This document shows positions 24,601 to 32,243 of a DNA stretch of 64,000 nt, in pieces. Each line of letters begins with the position of its first letter. The first letter of the stretch is position 1. The stretch lies in assembly GCF_003286085.1 (NCBI RefSeq), contig NW_020825327.1, forward strand, positions 62,001 to 126,000, in the 5' to 3' direction. A program made the translations under genes and the position numbers. This stretch comes from Drosophila persimilis (lineage: Eukaryota; Arthropoda; Insecta; Diptera; Drosophilidae). Below the pieces are notes generated by a model that was not told the DNA's origin, did not search any database, and saw only the letters and a program-made list of their open reading frames with translations.

Positions 24601-26026
24601 CAGCCTGGTGTGCCTCTATAAGTCAAACTTAGTTGGAATTCTTTTGGAATAAAAATCTTTGGAAACTCCGTATATGTATTTTGATAATTTAAAAAATAGC
24701 TCCGTTTTTCTCGAGGTTAGAATGAAAATACGGAGCTATGCAAAATTCTGATCTTGATCAATTTACTTTTTTCAATGCTTTTCCCGGCTTCTAAAAAAAA
24801 TCTACAGCTTTACAAATCATTTATTATTTATTATCCTTTATAGAACTTGATTTTAGCTTTTCTCTTTTTGTTACAGCTTTGACACGGAGGAAGAGTTCAA
24901 GAAGCGCGCTTACAATCGAGTAGTTTCACTGCAAAGCGGTGAACCAAACTCCAGAAAAGCATGGCAGCTTATTTGTGATGTTTCGCGACAGGAATTTCAG
25001 GCTATATATGACCGTTTAGATGTAACACTTAGAGAACGTGGTGAATCCTTTTATCAATCACGTATGTTATCTGTGGTTGATTTTTTACGAAACAAAAATA
25101 TGCTTGAACATGATGAGGGCCGTCAAATCATGTGGCCAAACGAAGACAGGAGTGGCATACCTCTAACAATCGTAAAGTCGGATGGTGGTTTCACCTATGA
25201 CACTTCTGATATGGCTGCTATACGCCACCGCATAGAAGAGGAACATTGCACATGGATAATTTATGTTGTAGACTCCGGACAAAGTACACATTTTAATACC
25301 ATTTTTAAAGCGGCGGAGCGCTGTTGTATTCTCAATCCGACCGCCCACCGTGTTCACCATGTACAGTTTGGCGTGGTTCTTGGTGAGGATGGAAAGAAAT
25401 TTAAGACCCGTTCTGGTGATACCGTTAAACTATCAGATCTTCTTAATGAGGGAATGAAACGTTCATTAGAGCAACTACGCAGTCGAGGCCGCGACGAAAT
25501 TCTCACAGCTCAGGAACTATTTGAAGCACAAGAGGCAGTGGCTTATGGTTGCATAAAATATTCAGATTTATGCCACAACCGTATCAGTGACTACGTGTTT
25601 TCATTTGACAAGATGCTAGACGACCGCGGTAATACTGCAGTTTATTTATTATACACATACACACGTATTTGCTCTATTGCACGTAACTTAGGTGATGACT
25701 TCTGTTACTTGCTAAAGGTTTTAGATACCGTCGAGATTGTTTTGAATCACGAAAAGGAGTGGAAGCTGGCAAAAACCCTTTTAAAGATGCACGACATAAT
25801 GATCAAGTGCTCGAAAGACCTTTTCCTTCATTTTCTTTGTGAGTTTTGCTATGAGGTATGCACTGTATTTACAGAATTTTATGACAGTTGCTATTGCATT
25901 AAGAAAAACAAAGATGGAGAGATAATTGAAGTAAATCGTAGTCGAGTTTTAATGTGCGAGGCAACTGCAGCAGTATTGCGTCAATGTTTCTACATACTAG
26001 GACTAAAGCCAGTTTCTAAACTTTAA
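5600..26026 (+). CDS. ArgRS: Cytoplasmic arginyl-tRNA synthetase, 5 exons
   Basis: It charges tRNA-Arg with arginine in the cytosol. The exons I infer are 5600-5641, 5696-5833, 5893-6227, 6298-6627 and 24877-26026. All junctions are GT-AG and phases agree, giving 664 residues, close to animal RARS1 (about 660). Exons 1-2 encode a 60-residue leucine-rich amino extension, which in animals binds the multisynthetase complex. Exon 3 starts the ArgRS-specific Add1 domain. HVGH at 211-214 is the class I HIGH motif. KFKTRSG at 456-462 stands in for KMSKS, as in other animal ArgRS. The anticodon-binding DALR domain fills roughly 525-664. No internal stop exists in the spliced frame. The first two small exons are the least certain part, resting on homology of the extension and phase agreement. 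Confidence 0.93.
7029..8647 (-). mobile_element. Tc1-like transposon with IR/DR ends
   Basis: The element is bounded by TA (7027-7028 and 8648-8649). Its outer 27-bp inverted repeats begin CACACTTGATCATAATAATA. A second, inner copy of the same core (TCAAAATAATAGGTACAC at about 7233; complement at about 8424) lies about 200 bp inside each end. It therefore has the paired inverted/direct repeat organisation of Minos, Paris, S and similar Tc1 elements. The length of 1619 bp is standard for an autonomous Tc1. It carries a decayed transposase on the minus strand. Confidence 0.85.
7440..8330 (-). pseudogene. Tc1-family transposase, decayed
   Basis: The longest intact piece (7679-8128) holds the second helix-turn-helix ([22 protein letters not shown]) and the first catalytic Asp in [14 protein letters not shown]. 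Further on in other frames, [18 protein letters not shown] (about 7520-7465) gives the last Asp/Glu segment of the DDE triad. The amino-terminal HTH ([15 protein letters not shown]) is readable near 8220-8270. Frameshifts and stops separate these parts, so it cannot make an active protein. Confidence 0.75.
8877..9962 (+). mobile_element. Full-length DINE-1-like element
   Basis: It starts TTATACCCGATACTCAAAAT and ends at CCCCCTCGTTTT. TATACCCGATACT at the start and AGTATCGGGTATA 60 bp before the end form perfect sub-terminal inverted repeats. They are followed by a hairpin (GAGTTGCGG...GCAACTC) close to the 3' end, the structure of Helentron-related nonautonomous elements such as DINE-1. It is noncoding and contains a CT-rich tract and several direct internal repeats of a CGCCCcc block. 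Confidence 0.85.
9963..10599. other. No recognised gene
   Basis: Intronic AT-rich sequence between the DINE-1 and the LINE. A copy-like stretch resembling 16230-16400 (ACTTACA..TTTGAATTA..GCTGTT) is present near 10190-10290, so it may be a fragment of an unidentified repeat. Nothing codes. Confidence 0.4.
10971..11996 (+). CDS. LINE ORF1 (gag-like nucleic-acid-binding protein)
   Basis: The intact 341-residue frame starts at [12 protein letters not shown]. Residues 5-70 form a PHD-like zinc finger (CSAQKC ... [11 protein letters not shown] ... LSWSCLAC), as found at the start of ORF1 in LOA/jockey-type LINEs. A helical segment, then a long Pro/Ser/Val-rich linker (about 120-240), then an RRM-like fold ([21 protein letters not shown]) follow. 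The stop TGA (11994-11996) overlaps the ATG of ORF2, suggesting translational coupling. The protein would coat the LINE RNA. It is the only long intact LINE frame here, although the element as a whole is dead. Confidence 0.75.
   Translation: MAIVCSAQKCEFGGVIIGDSFLSRWLCDNFAHIKCARGGNFGRLNDLISKRMGLSWSCLACWQIEAEMRKFMRQTRTGFLDVWKQFVALNEKFLALESQFLGLKLLSESPRRKIPHNDTNLLQPNPIGTPAFHLYPSEAFVTPCGHASPLSVSPPTVAPVFFTPSNVLPSSIQVPNSINPIPAVSVAITSDVVSSPSAGVLVAGDVFPIPAPAIAANSSAPGPRSFLGVAPPSRSRSGLQLRAVVPRKAIFVSRLIPEATTEDVKQHLSSKLNTLPDDIVVTKFTFKHKRNILSFKILLPYSLLSSSLEPSIWPEHTIMHEFLLKDSNSSHIITEPAAPKT
11996..13200 (+). pseudogene. LINE ORF2 remnant (endonuclease start and RT end)
   Basis: The start [18 protein letters not shown] is the apurinic-type endonuclease opening of jockey-clade ORF2. 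After about 300 bp it jumps to the reverse-transcriptase tail ([20 protein letters not shown], then [18 protein letters not shown] and [14 protein letters not shown]). A short in-frame duplication repeats [13 protein letters not shown] at about 12720 and 12805. The catalytic F/YADD region is absent. Confidence 0.75.
13650..13981 (-). pseudogene. Helitron helicase, C-terminal segment
   Basis: The minus strand reads [39 protein letters not shown], the conserved [10 protein letters not shown]..PGxPPHxLxLK stretch near the end of Helitron helicases. It is contiguous in family order with the piece beyond the DD37E insertion. It is frameshifted after HNLS and the closing KAQGQT motif is lost. Confidence 0.8.
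13984..15283 (-). mobile_element. DD37E Tc1/mariner element, copy 1
   Basis: 1300 bp flanked by TA (13982-13983 and 15284-15285). The inverted repeats begin AGGAATGTGCCGAAAAGAAA and extend at least 29 bp. It carries two minus-strand frames of one transposase. It is nearly identical to the copy at 26986-28286, which lies in the opposite orientation. Confidence 0.9.
14122..15133 (-). pseudogene. DD37E transposase, copy 1
   Basis: The amino part (from about 15127) holds the HTH domain ([20 protein letters not shown] and [18 protein letters not shown]). The carboxy 207 codons (14122-14745) are intact and hold [10 protein letters not shown] (first Asp), [10 protein letters not shown] (second Asp) and [11 protein letters not shown] (Glu). 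Thirty-seven residues lie between the second Asp and the Glu, by my count, which is the DD37E spacing known from the ITmD37E/TRT groups rather than DD34D mariner or DD34E Tc1. Codon 7 is a stop (AAAGAG-TAA), and the frame is broken at an A-run near 14830, so it is inactive. Confidence 0.8.
15345..15780 (-). pseudogene. Helitron helicase, middle segment
   Basis: The minus strand reads [20 protein letters not shown], then [29 protein letters not shown]. This is the Walker B-containing part of Helitron PIF1-like helicases (GIAATLLxGGRTAHSxFKLPL; IIWDECTMAHK). About 100 bp on it reads [19 protein letters not shown] and [12 protein letters not shown], also standard. A short interruption lies within the first block and stops lie between blocks. 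Confidence 0.85.
15781..17212. other. No recognised gene
   Basis: AT-rich intronic sequence. An 81-codon acidic minus-strand ORF (16774-17019; [20 protein letters not shown]) resembles a transposase tail but matches no family I can name. Residues of the Helitron 5' part may extend to about 16070. The stretch 17183-17207 repeats the left flank of the Helitron. Confidence 0.35.
17215..17981. mobile_element. pogo/Tigger-like nonautonomous element
   Basis: 767 bp flanked by TA (17213-17214 and 17982-17983). The ends are inverted: CAGTAGAGTCCGGCTATAAC against CAGTAGGGTCCGGTTATAAC (complement of the right end). The CAGTxxxxxCCxxxTATAACGA start is typical of pogo/Tigger elements. Internal subterminal repeats of GCTTATA.CG occur near the left. 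A short remnant (17495-17540, [13 protein letters not shown] in one frame) looks like the tail of a pogo-type transposase. Confidence 0.7.
18453..18602. repeat. 42-bp tandem repeat inside the hAT
   Basis: Four copies of a 42-bp unit containing CCTTTCATAGGAATTCTTAT start at 18453, 18495, 18537 and 18579; the last is partial. They lie between the left subterminal array and the end of the transposase frame. Confidence 0.9.
18694..20537 (-). pseudogene. hAT transposase with BED finger, one frameshift
   Basis: Two minus-strand frames, 20537-19335 (400 codons) and 19332-18694 (212 codons), together cover a whole hAT transposase of about 610 residues. A BED zinc finger at about residues 45-80 ([20 protein letters not shown] ... 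SRHLKSKHP) is followed by the RNase H-like core ([61 protein letters not shown]). The hATC dimerisation domain ([37 protein letters not shown]) closes the protein. The frames are joined by a single 1-nt shift near 19345-19375; no other lesion was seen. The start is taken at MRSGSFAHI, but a later Met is possible. Confidence 0.88.
21711..22490. other. Intronic sequence with an old minus-strand DINE-1 piece
   Basis: 21900-22120 matches, on the minus strand, the DINE-1 head region (GGCGTTACACACATCCACCT; GACGGACAG tract), heavily diverged. The remainder has a GA-rich stretch near 21810 and no coding signal I can support. Confidence 0.5.
22491..22896 (+). repeat. LTR-like repeat R, unoccupied copy
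   Basis: About 406 bp, beginning TGTTAAGACTTTAAAAGAAA and ending ...AAGTGGCA. It is homologous over its length to 26856-28567 once the DD37E element there is removed. The TG...CA ends suggest a solo LTR, but no clear target duplication was found. It contains the intact TATAATTATCG site that is occupied in the other copy. Confidence 0.65.
22975..23340 (+). mobile_element. DINE-1-like fragment, diverged
   Basis: Family blocks GAGACTAT, GAGAAAACTAAAAACGCAGA and the CGCGC/TCTCxCACxC tract appear in order, both ends missing. Confidence 0.6.
23562..24503 (-). mobile_element. DINE-1-like element, internally deleted
   Basis: On the minus strand it begins TATACCCGATACTCAAAATG (at 24503) and ends at the GCAACTC hairpin and AACGTT near 23562, missing the last few CCCCCTCG bases. 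One of the CGCCCcc-block repeats is deleted near 23880. It is close in sequence to the 8.9-kb copy and opposite in orientation. Confidence 0.85.
24877..26026 (+). CDS. ArgRS: ArgRS exon 5 (residues 282-664)
   Basis: The acceptor is TTTTGTTACAG at 24876. The first base completes the Arg codon left open in exon 4, and the next residues [12 protein letters not shown] continue the family alignment exactly. The exon carries [18 protein letters not shown] and [16 protein letters not shown]. These are followed by the all-helical carboxy domain with [21 protein letters not shown] sequence ([19 protein letters not shown] here). The stop TAA is at 24-26 of the 26000 line. No frameshift or stop is seen. 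Confidence 0.95.
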
Positions 26027-26180
26027 CTTTGGTAGGAAAATGTTTTTATAAAAATATACACATGCATTAATATTAATATTAATAATTAATATTAATATTA
26101 ATAATTAATATTAATATTAATAATTAATATTAATTATTTTAAATATAAAAATCTATGAAGAACTATTAAAATAAAGATCG
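26027..26180 (+). terminator. ArgRS 3' UTR with polyadenylation signal
   Basis: AATAAA at 26170-26175, 144 bp after the stop codon, is the likely cleavage signal. The UTR contains three tandem copies of a 19-bp AATATTAATATTAATAATT unit at about 26070-26135. Confidence 0.7.
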
Positions 26181-26855
26181 ATGATGTTTTTCTATCCTGA
26201 CTGAGTATTATCATTGTTCCACTACGTCTCCTTCAGCATAATTATCCAAATGACAGTAATTTCACTATATTTTTTCATTTAGACACGGCACGCAGACATT
26301 TTAACACCAACATAGTTGACACACGTCGCTCCAAACTGGCGAAGTCAACAACGACGGTTATATAGCCGTCCGAAATTCGTGGCTGGGCCGGAGTCAAAGC
26401 CCCATCCAAAAGTACCTGTCGTGACTGTCGGCTCCTGGTTGCAAGGTGCTGACGCTGATTTCTGCCAATGCTGCTGGCGACAATGGATTCTCTTGTGACA
26501 AAAAAAGTGGCTACTAAAAAAAACGGACTGACAAGTTCGTTAGACTTTGCCACGGATGGCAACTGGCGCGTATACACCGACACCCGTAAAAACTGTAACA
26601 GAAAAACACAGCACAAAGCCCTTACAAAGCGGAGGATTGATTGCGTACAGGAGATAGTTTCAGCGTTTTAATCTGACTTCCTACACGGATATGACTACGC
26701 TCTGTGCCCCTCACTCGAAACACGGATGTGACTTGTACAGACCCAGCTTACCTCAGCCTGAAATAAGTTCGTTACAAGTAGCTCCCGAGTAGGGACTTCA
26801 GGTAGACTTTTACGAGGGGTTTGAGTGCATTAAATACCCCCAGCCACAGACCGAG
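26181..26855. other. No recognised gene downstream of ArgRS
   Basis: Opposing short ORFs (minus 26275-26616, 113 codons; plus 26468-26671, 67 codons) show no domain I know. The GC-moderate stretch 26300-26840 may be an old element remnant. Confidence 0.35.
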
Positions 26856-26985
26856 TGTTAAGACCTTAAAAGAAAATTCTAGACATATGCGAGTTGAGTT
26901 GTAAATTCATACTAAATTTTATTCTTAAAATCAGATCCTTGTATGTGATTTGACAATAAGGCATGAGTTAAAATTTTGTATTCTA

Positions 26986-28286
26986 AGGAATGTGCCGAAA
27001 AGAAACTGCACACTTACAATCGTCAATTTCTCGCAGTGCGAGCTTTCGATCATGCCGTTCGATGTACCGTTAGAAAGCTTGAGAAATTCTGCCTTGTTTG
27101 CATGTTCATTTTTCACTATTCACTTATCAGTTTCAAGGATGCCTCGATTTAAAGAGCAAGTTCGCAAAAAAATTTTGCACAATTATTGCACAGAAAAAGG
27201 TGTGTCTTACAGACAATTAGCTAAACGCTACAAAGTTAGTGTTAATAGTGTTTAAAATATTATAATTAAGTTTGAAGAGACATGTTCTTTAAAAGATTTA
27301 CCAAAAACTGGGAGAAAAAAGGGTCCAAGGGATCAAAATATTGATAAAAAAGCATTAGCCTTAATCCACAAACATAACACGATGTTCGTTCGAGAATTGG
27401 CAAAAAAAGCGCGAACAAGTATGAGTATGGTTAAAAAAAAAAGCAACGCCATAATTTAAAGACATACAAAAACAAAAAGTTCCGAAAAAAAGTCTGCGAC
27501 AAGTAGAAGTCGGCAAAACGAGAGTGCGAAAGCTTTATGATCGCTTGCTCAATGATGCAGTTCAATGCGTTATTATGGACGACGAAACTTATGTCAAATT
27601 GGACTCGAAAACTTTACCCGGCCCTCAGTTTTATACAAAAGTTAAAGGTGGAACTGTTGACGAGTCGGTGTCAACAATTCAAGTCGATAAATTTGGGGAG
27701 AAAGTGCTAATATGGCAGACCATTTGCACCTGTGGCCTAAGAAGCAGTGCTTTTTTCACAAAGGAGACAATCAACGCCGATGTGTACATGAAGGAGTGTT
27801 TGAAAAAGCGTCTTATACCTTTTTATGAAAAACACAATGTGTCAAGAATATTTTGGCCAGATCTGGCGTCCGCGCATTATGCCCGCTCAACGTTAGCGCT
27901 GCTTGACTCAAAAGGCATCAATTTCGTGTCAAAAGAGGAGAACGCACCAAATTGCCCAGAGCTCCGGCCAATAGAGCGATATTGGGCATTAGTTAAAAGA
28001 AATTTAAAGAAGGATGGTAGTCTCTCCGAAAACATGGAAGATATGAAAAAAAACTGGATGCGTGCGACCCGTAGGATTACCAAAGAGTGTGTGCAGAACT
28101 TAATGAGCGGTGTTAAGCAAAAAATTCGATCAAAAATAAGAGGCTAGACATTTTTTTAAATTATTTAACAAAATTGAAAGTTAATGTTTTTCTCTAAAAT
28201 TAAAAAAAAATAAAAATTGAAATCGGAACGAAAACATCGAAGTTATAAGAAAAACAAAGTGTGCAGTTTCTTTTCGGCACATTCCT
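26986..28286 (+). mobile_element. DD37E Tc1/mariner element, copy 2
   Basis: 1301 bp with TA at 26984-26985 and 28287-28288 and the same inverted ends as copy 1. Its carboxy transposase frame differs from copy 1 at a single residue (MRATRR against MRAPRR). Confidence 0.92.
27139..28147 (+). pseudogene. DD37E transposase, copy 2
   Basis: The start [20 protein letters not shown] is intact here, unlike copy 1, but a stop follows SVNSV (GTTTAA where copy 1 has GCTAAA). After an A-run the frame is lost, and it resumes as the 207-codon catalytic half (27524-28147) with [18 protein letters not shown] and [11 protein letters not shown]. The two copies therefore carry partly different lesions in the amino half and share the frame break near the A-run. 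Confidence 0.85.
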
Positions 28287-28574
28287 TATAATTATCGTTA
28301 GTCTAACGCAAAGGATACATTTTACTGCGGTTATTTATTTGAGTGCATGCTTACTTTAGTGTAATTTTAGGACTGCATGGTTAAATGTTTCCTCCACTTG
28401 TGTTTTGTTGTAGTATCTTTTAATGGGTTATAGATCTTTGTTCACACCCGAACAGTCATAACTTATCTACTTTATGTGATGTATTAAGAGAACGGTTTTT
28501 TTGGTACATGAGTGAATGTGTACTATATGTTTATTTTTGAACATTCTGCAAGGGGCCGAAAGTGGCATGGTTTT

Positions 28575-29660
28575 TTATACCCGATACTCAAAATGAGTAT
28601 TGGGGTATATTAGATTTGTGGTGAAAGTGGATGTGTGTAACGTCCAGAATGAATCTTTTCCGACCCCATAAAGTATATATATTCTTGATCAGCATCAATA
28701 GCCGAGTCGATTGAGCCCTGTCTGTCTTTCTGTCCGTCCCTATCAGCGCCTAGTGCTCAAAGACTATAGGAGCTAGAGCAACGACGTTTTATATCCGGAC
28801 TTCTGTAATATGTCACTGCTACAAGTATATTTCAAAACTTTGCACCGCCCACTTCCGCCTCCACAAAGCGCGAAAATCTGTGGCATCCACAATTTCGACG
28901 ATACGAGAAAACTAAAAACGCAGAATCGTAGCAGATGACTATATGTTCTAGAGTGTAAAATCTAAACCAGATCGTATAATTATTATAGCCAGAATTAAGA
29001 AAACAATTTTATTCTTTCTCGCTCTGTCTCTCTCTAACACAGAGGTTTCATGGTCGGTTTTGCCAATTGCAAAATATGAGTTCAAGGATCTGAGAACCTA
29101 TAATAGCCAGAGCAACCAAATTTGGTATCCACACTCCTGTGATATCGGACCTTTACCGTTTTGTATCAAAATTTCGACACACCCCCTTTCGCCCCAAAGG
29201 ACGAAAATCTGAGGCATCCACAAATCTCAGAGACTATTAAGGCTAGAGTAACCAAATTTATTATCCACACTTCTGTTAGATCTCACTATAAAAGGTATAT
29301 CTCAAAATTTCGCCCCACCACCTTCCGCCACCACAAAGGACGAACATCTGTTGCATCGACAATATTGCAGATTCGAGAAAACTAAATCGCACAATCATAG
29401 ATAATGACCATATCTATCAGACTGCTGAATCTGGATCAGATCAGATTATTTTTATAGCCAAAAGGAACAAATCAATTTGCAGTGGCTTTTTAGCGCCCGA
29501 CGTAACGCTCAGACTGATTTTCTGTCTCTCTCGCACGCACTCTTTGTCGTGTCGTTTAATATTAGCGGCGTCTGCCGGAGGAGAGCCATACTGATTAAGT
29601 ATCGGGTACAAATGTAGAGTTGCGGTGTCCGCAGCAAATCACAATTTTCCCCCTCGTTTT
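28575..29660 (+). mobile_element. Full-length DINE-1-like element
   Basis: It has both sub-terminal inverted motifs (TATACCCGATACT; AGTATCGGGTAC with one change), the GAGTTGCGG/GCAACTC hairpin and the CCCCCTCGTTTT end. It is about 1.09 kb, like the copy at 8.9 kb. A 16-bp piece of the same head recurs alone at 29827-29842. Confidence 0.85.
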
Positions 29661-29842
29661 GTATTTTGATTCTTGTGAACCTTTTTGTGAAAATGTTCTT
29701 TATAGCTATAATTACAATTACGGATAATCATTTACAGTCAATTGGTAAGGATTTGGGTAGGGAAGTTCTATCGTTTGCAGTCTTCGTGCTATTTTAATTC
29801 GCATGGCATAGATTATTAATATTATTATACCCGATACTTAGT
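29661..29842. other. Spacer with a 16-bp DINE-1 stub
   Basis: Unassigned AT-rich sequence ending in TATACCCGATACTTAG, where BEL sequence takes over. Confidence 0.4.
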
Positions 29843-31596
29843 GCTATTTGGCAAGAAGCTAATCGGCTGGGCTCTGCTCCGATGTTAGTTGTTTGGAGAT
29901 GATGACCGCCACTTGTTCCGCTCCTGAAGAATCGAGAGGTACGCCGTACTCTATTTTCTCCAGAACGCTTGCTTCATTTGACACAGCCGCTGCCATCGAT
30001 TAAGTAGGTTCACCCGGAGATGCGTCACGTCTGAATCGTCGAAAGCAGCTTTCGGGGCTCCATTGAGACAGTGGTTTGGCGTGAGCACATCCAGATCATC
30101 GAGACTTTCTGTAAATGCATAAAGCGGTCGGCAATTTAACAAAGCCAAGGTCTGAATTTCATTAAGAGTAAAACTGTAGGTACCGACGATGCGATGAAAA
30201 TGATATTTTGCTGCTTTAACAGTGAGGAGGAGCCTTTGCCGAAGTTCCGAAAGCTAATTTTTTGCTCCTACAAAATTTGTGGCGTTGTCTGACGAGATGA
30301 TTCGAGGTTTGAGACGCAGGCTTATAAAACGCCTTAATGCTGCCAGAAAGGATTCTGTAGACTAATCCCGAACGACTTCCAAATGAGTTGCTTGGTGCTA
30401 AAGCATACGAAGACAGAGATGTAACATTTGATAGGAGGCCTGCTTCTGACCTCCGACTTGTAATACGACGGTCCGCAAAAATCAACACCGATGTTTGGAA
30501 TGCCGGATTAGTCCTTACGCGATCCGCTGGCAAGTTTCCCATGATATGTTCCCTTAGCACTGGCTTCAAACGCAAGCATTTGCGAATGATGCCCTTAATA
30601 TATTTACGTCCACCAATAGGCCAGAATTTTTGCAGAAGCAATCCGAGCAATCGTTGAAAAAATATGATAATTGAGACAGTGACAAGATGTCCCTTAGGAA
30701 GCAGGATCGGGTGCTTCGCGTCGTAGTCAAATTCGGAATTTTGGAGGCGGCCTCCAACCCGAAGCAATCCAAAGCTATCCAGAAATGGATTCAGTGAGGC
30801 CATCGTGCCTTTTGGCGGTAGATCCTGTTTGCTGCTGAGGGCCCATATCTCTTCCGAGAATTGCTGCTAATTAAGGGCCCATATGAGCAAATGCGTACCA
30901 TTTTTTATGTTACGGTAAGTTGACCCTTCGACCGCGCTGAGCCTTTGTCCTTGAGAATGTAGAATCGATATATATATGCAAAAACGCGCTGCATGGATCC
31001 GAATGAGTTTGGAAATTTTCAATCGTACGATACATCGCTTTCATTTGAAGCAACCAATGCTTCATGACGATTTTCTGGTACATCAGTCGGCAATTGCAAG
31101 CCTGCAGGCAAATCTGAGCTTTCACGACGCAAGAAATGGTCCAGAAATCCAAAGGCTGCTATCCATTAGTTCAGCGGACGTGGAACCACGTGATATGATG
31201 TCGGCCGGATTCAACTTTTTGGGCACGTGCTGCCAAATCATTCCTGCGGTGAGCTCCTGAATCCGCTGAACTCGATTATAAACAAATATATTTAAATTTA
31301 ATGGTGATTCCCGAATACAGGAAAGGGCTATGGAGAAATCCGACCAGCAATGTACTTGGCATGGAGCTGATACTCCCTTAACTATGGTGGAAACTAGTTC
31401 GGCTAACAAGAGGGCAGCCGATAGCTCAAGCTTGCGACCTGGCTCCCAGCACAAAACGCGAGCATTTCTAATCTGGCTTGCTGCCAAAGCACGTAACTTG
31501 GAAACTTAAAGGACCACCGACAACTGCGAAGTCAGCTCATTTAATGTCGTACGTAGATCCTGGGGCAGGCTTTTGTTCCATAGCGATTGCATAAAT
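29843..31596 (-). pseudogene. BEL/Pao pol fragment (RNase H to integrase)
   Basis: On the minus strand, 31487-31122 reads ELSAALLLAELVSTI, CWSDFSIALSCI and WQHVPKKLNPADIISRGST, the RNase H-like tail of BEL pol. 30803-30500 gives FGLLRVGGRLQNSEFDYDAK HPILLP and, in other frames, the integrase zinc region and LREHIMGNLPADRV. 30148-29951 gives LLNCRPLYAFTESLDDLDVL TPNHCLNG and WQRLCQMKQAFW from the integrase end. It is broken by frameshifts and truncated at both ends; no LTR was found on the left. Confidence 0.8.
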
Positions 31597-32243
31597 TGTA
31601 ACGAATCGTTTTGTTCCGTATGATTCAACTGGGCTGGCTCAGTGATCGGTGGTTTCGCCGCAAAAAATGTATAAGTTGCCTCAACGACAAGTAGAGAGGC
31701 ACTGGGTGGGTTTGATTACTTATTTAGTGGTATCTTAACTCTACCTTACGGGCTATCACACTGGGTAGTCGTAAACCTATCTTTAACTCCCCTCGGGGCT
31801 ACTCCTAGGCTTGCCTCCGCCAGTGCTACCGCTCGGGGTTCTGATTCGGCTCCGCCTCGTCCGCCCTCTCAACTCCGCACACGGCTATTGTTCTCCTCCC
31901 GACAGATACCTGGATGCCTTCCGTAGCGACACGCACGCGAGGCTCATCCAGCTAAGAGGCTACTTCACGGTGAGACTCCTTCAGGCAACGGGTGGGGCCC
32001 GCACACCGCGCTCTCCAGTCCCTGCCATTGTGGCCGAGGCTTCGGCTCTCGCTCCTCCTGGGCCGTCGGCTCTTGGGACTCCGGCTGACCTGTGCCGGCC
32101 CCTTGTTGGTCAGTCGTTGCCTTCACCCGCATGAACGGCGACGGCGTCGGCGGTGCATCCTCTTGGCTTGTCTCCTGCGCCTCGCTTGCCTCCGCCACTG
32201 CTTGGCGGGCCTCGGCCTCTGCTCGGGCTTTTTGCATTGCGGC
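31597..32243 (-). repeat. Left (3') LTR of an Osvaldo/Ulysses-like element, partial
   Basis: It starts TGTAACGAATCGTTTTGTTC, homologous to the right LTR at 43844 for about 390 bp (GGGTTTGATTAC; ACTGGGTAGTCGTAAACCTA; GATGCCTTCCGTAGCGACAC). Homology stops near 31985. The rest, open on the minus strand as an Ala/Glu/Pro-rich frame (to 32273), is not in the right LTR. This is therefore a mosaic, or the LTR has been invaded by a related element. Confidence 0.55.

Larger units (their letters stand above)
6628..24876 (+). other. ArgRS intron 4, 18.2 kb, filled with transposable elements
   Basis: It runs from donor GTAAGA (6628) to acceptor TTACAG (24876). The other three introns are 54-70 bp, the usual size of small Drosophila introns. 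The excess is accounted for by at least ten separate insertions listed individually below. The first 400 bp is AT-rich simple sequence (6770-6990) and the last 370 bp (24504-24876) shows no repeat I recognise. Both splice sites are well formed. Confidence 0.9.
26856..28567 (+). repeat. LTR-like repeat R, copy interrupted by DD37E
   Basis: Left part 26856-26985 (TGTTAAGACCTTAAAAGAAA) and right part 28287-28567 (TATAATTATCGTTAG ... AAGTGGCA) align to 22491-22896 on either side of the DD37E element. Confidence 0.7.

Noticed and set aside
26275-26616. 113-codon minus-strand ORF downstream of ArgRS
   Set aside because: No recognisable domain or splice context, with overlapping open frames on the other strand; no family resemblance found.
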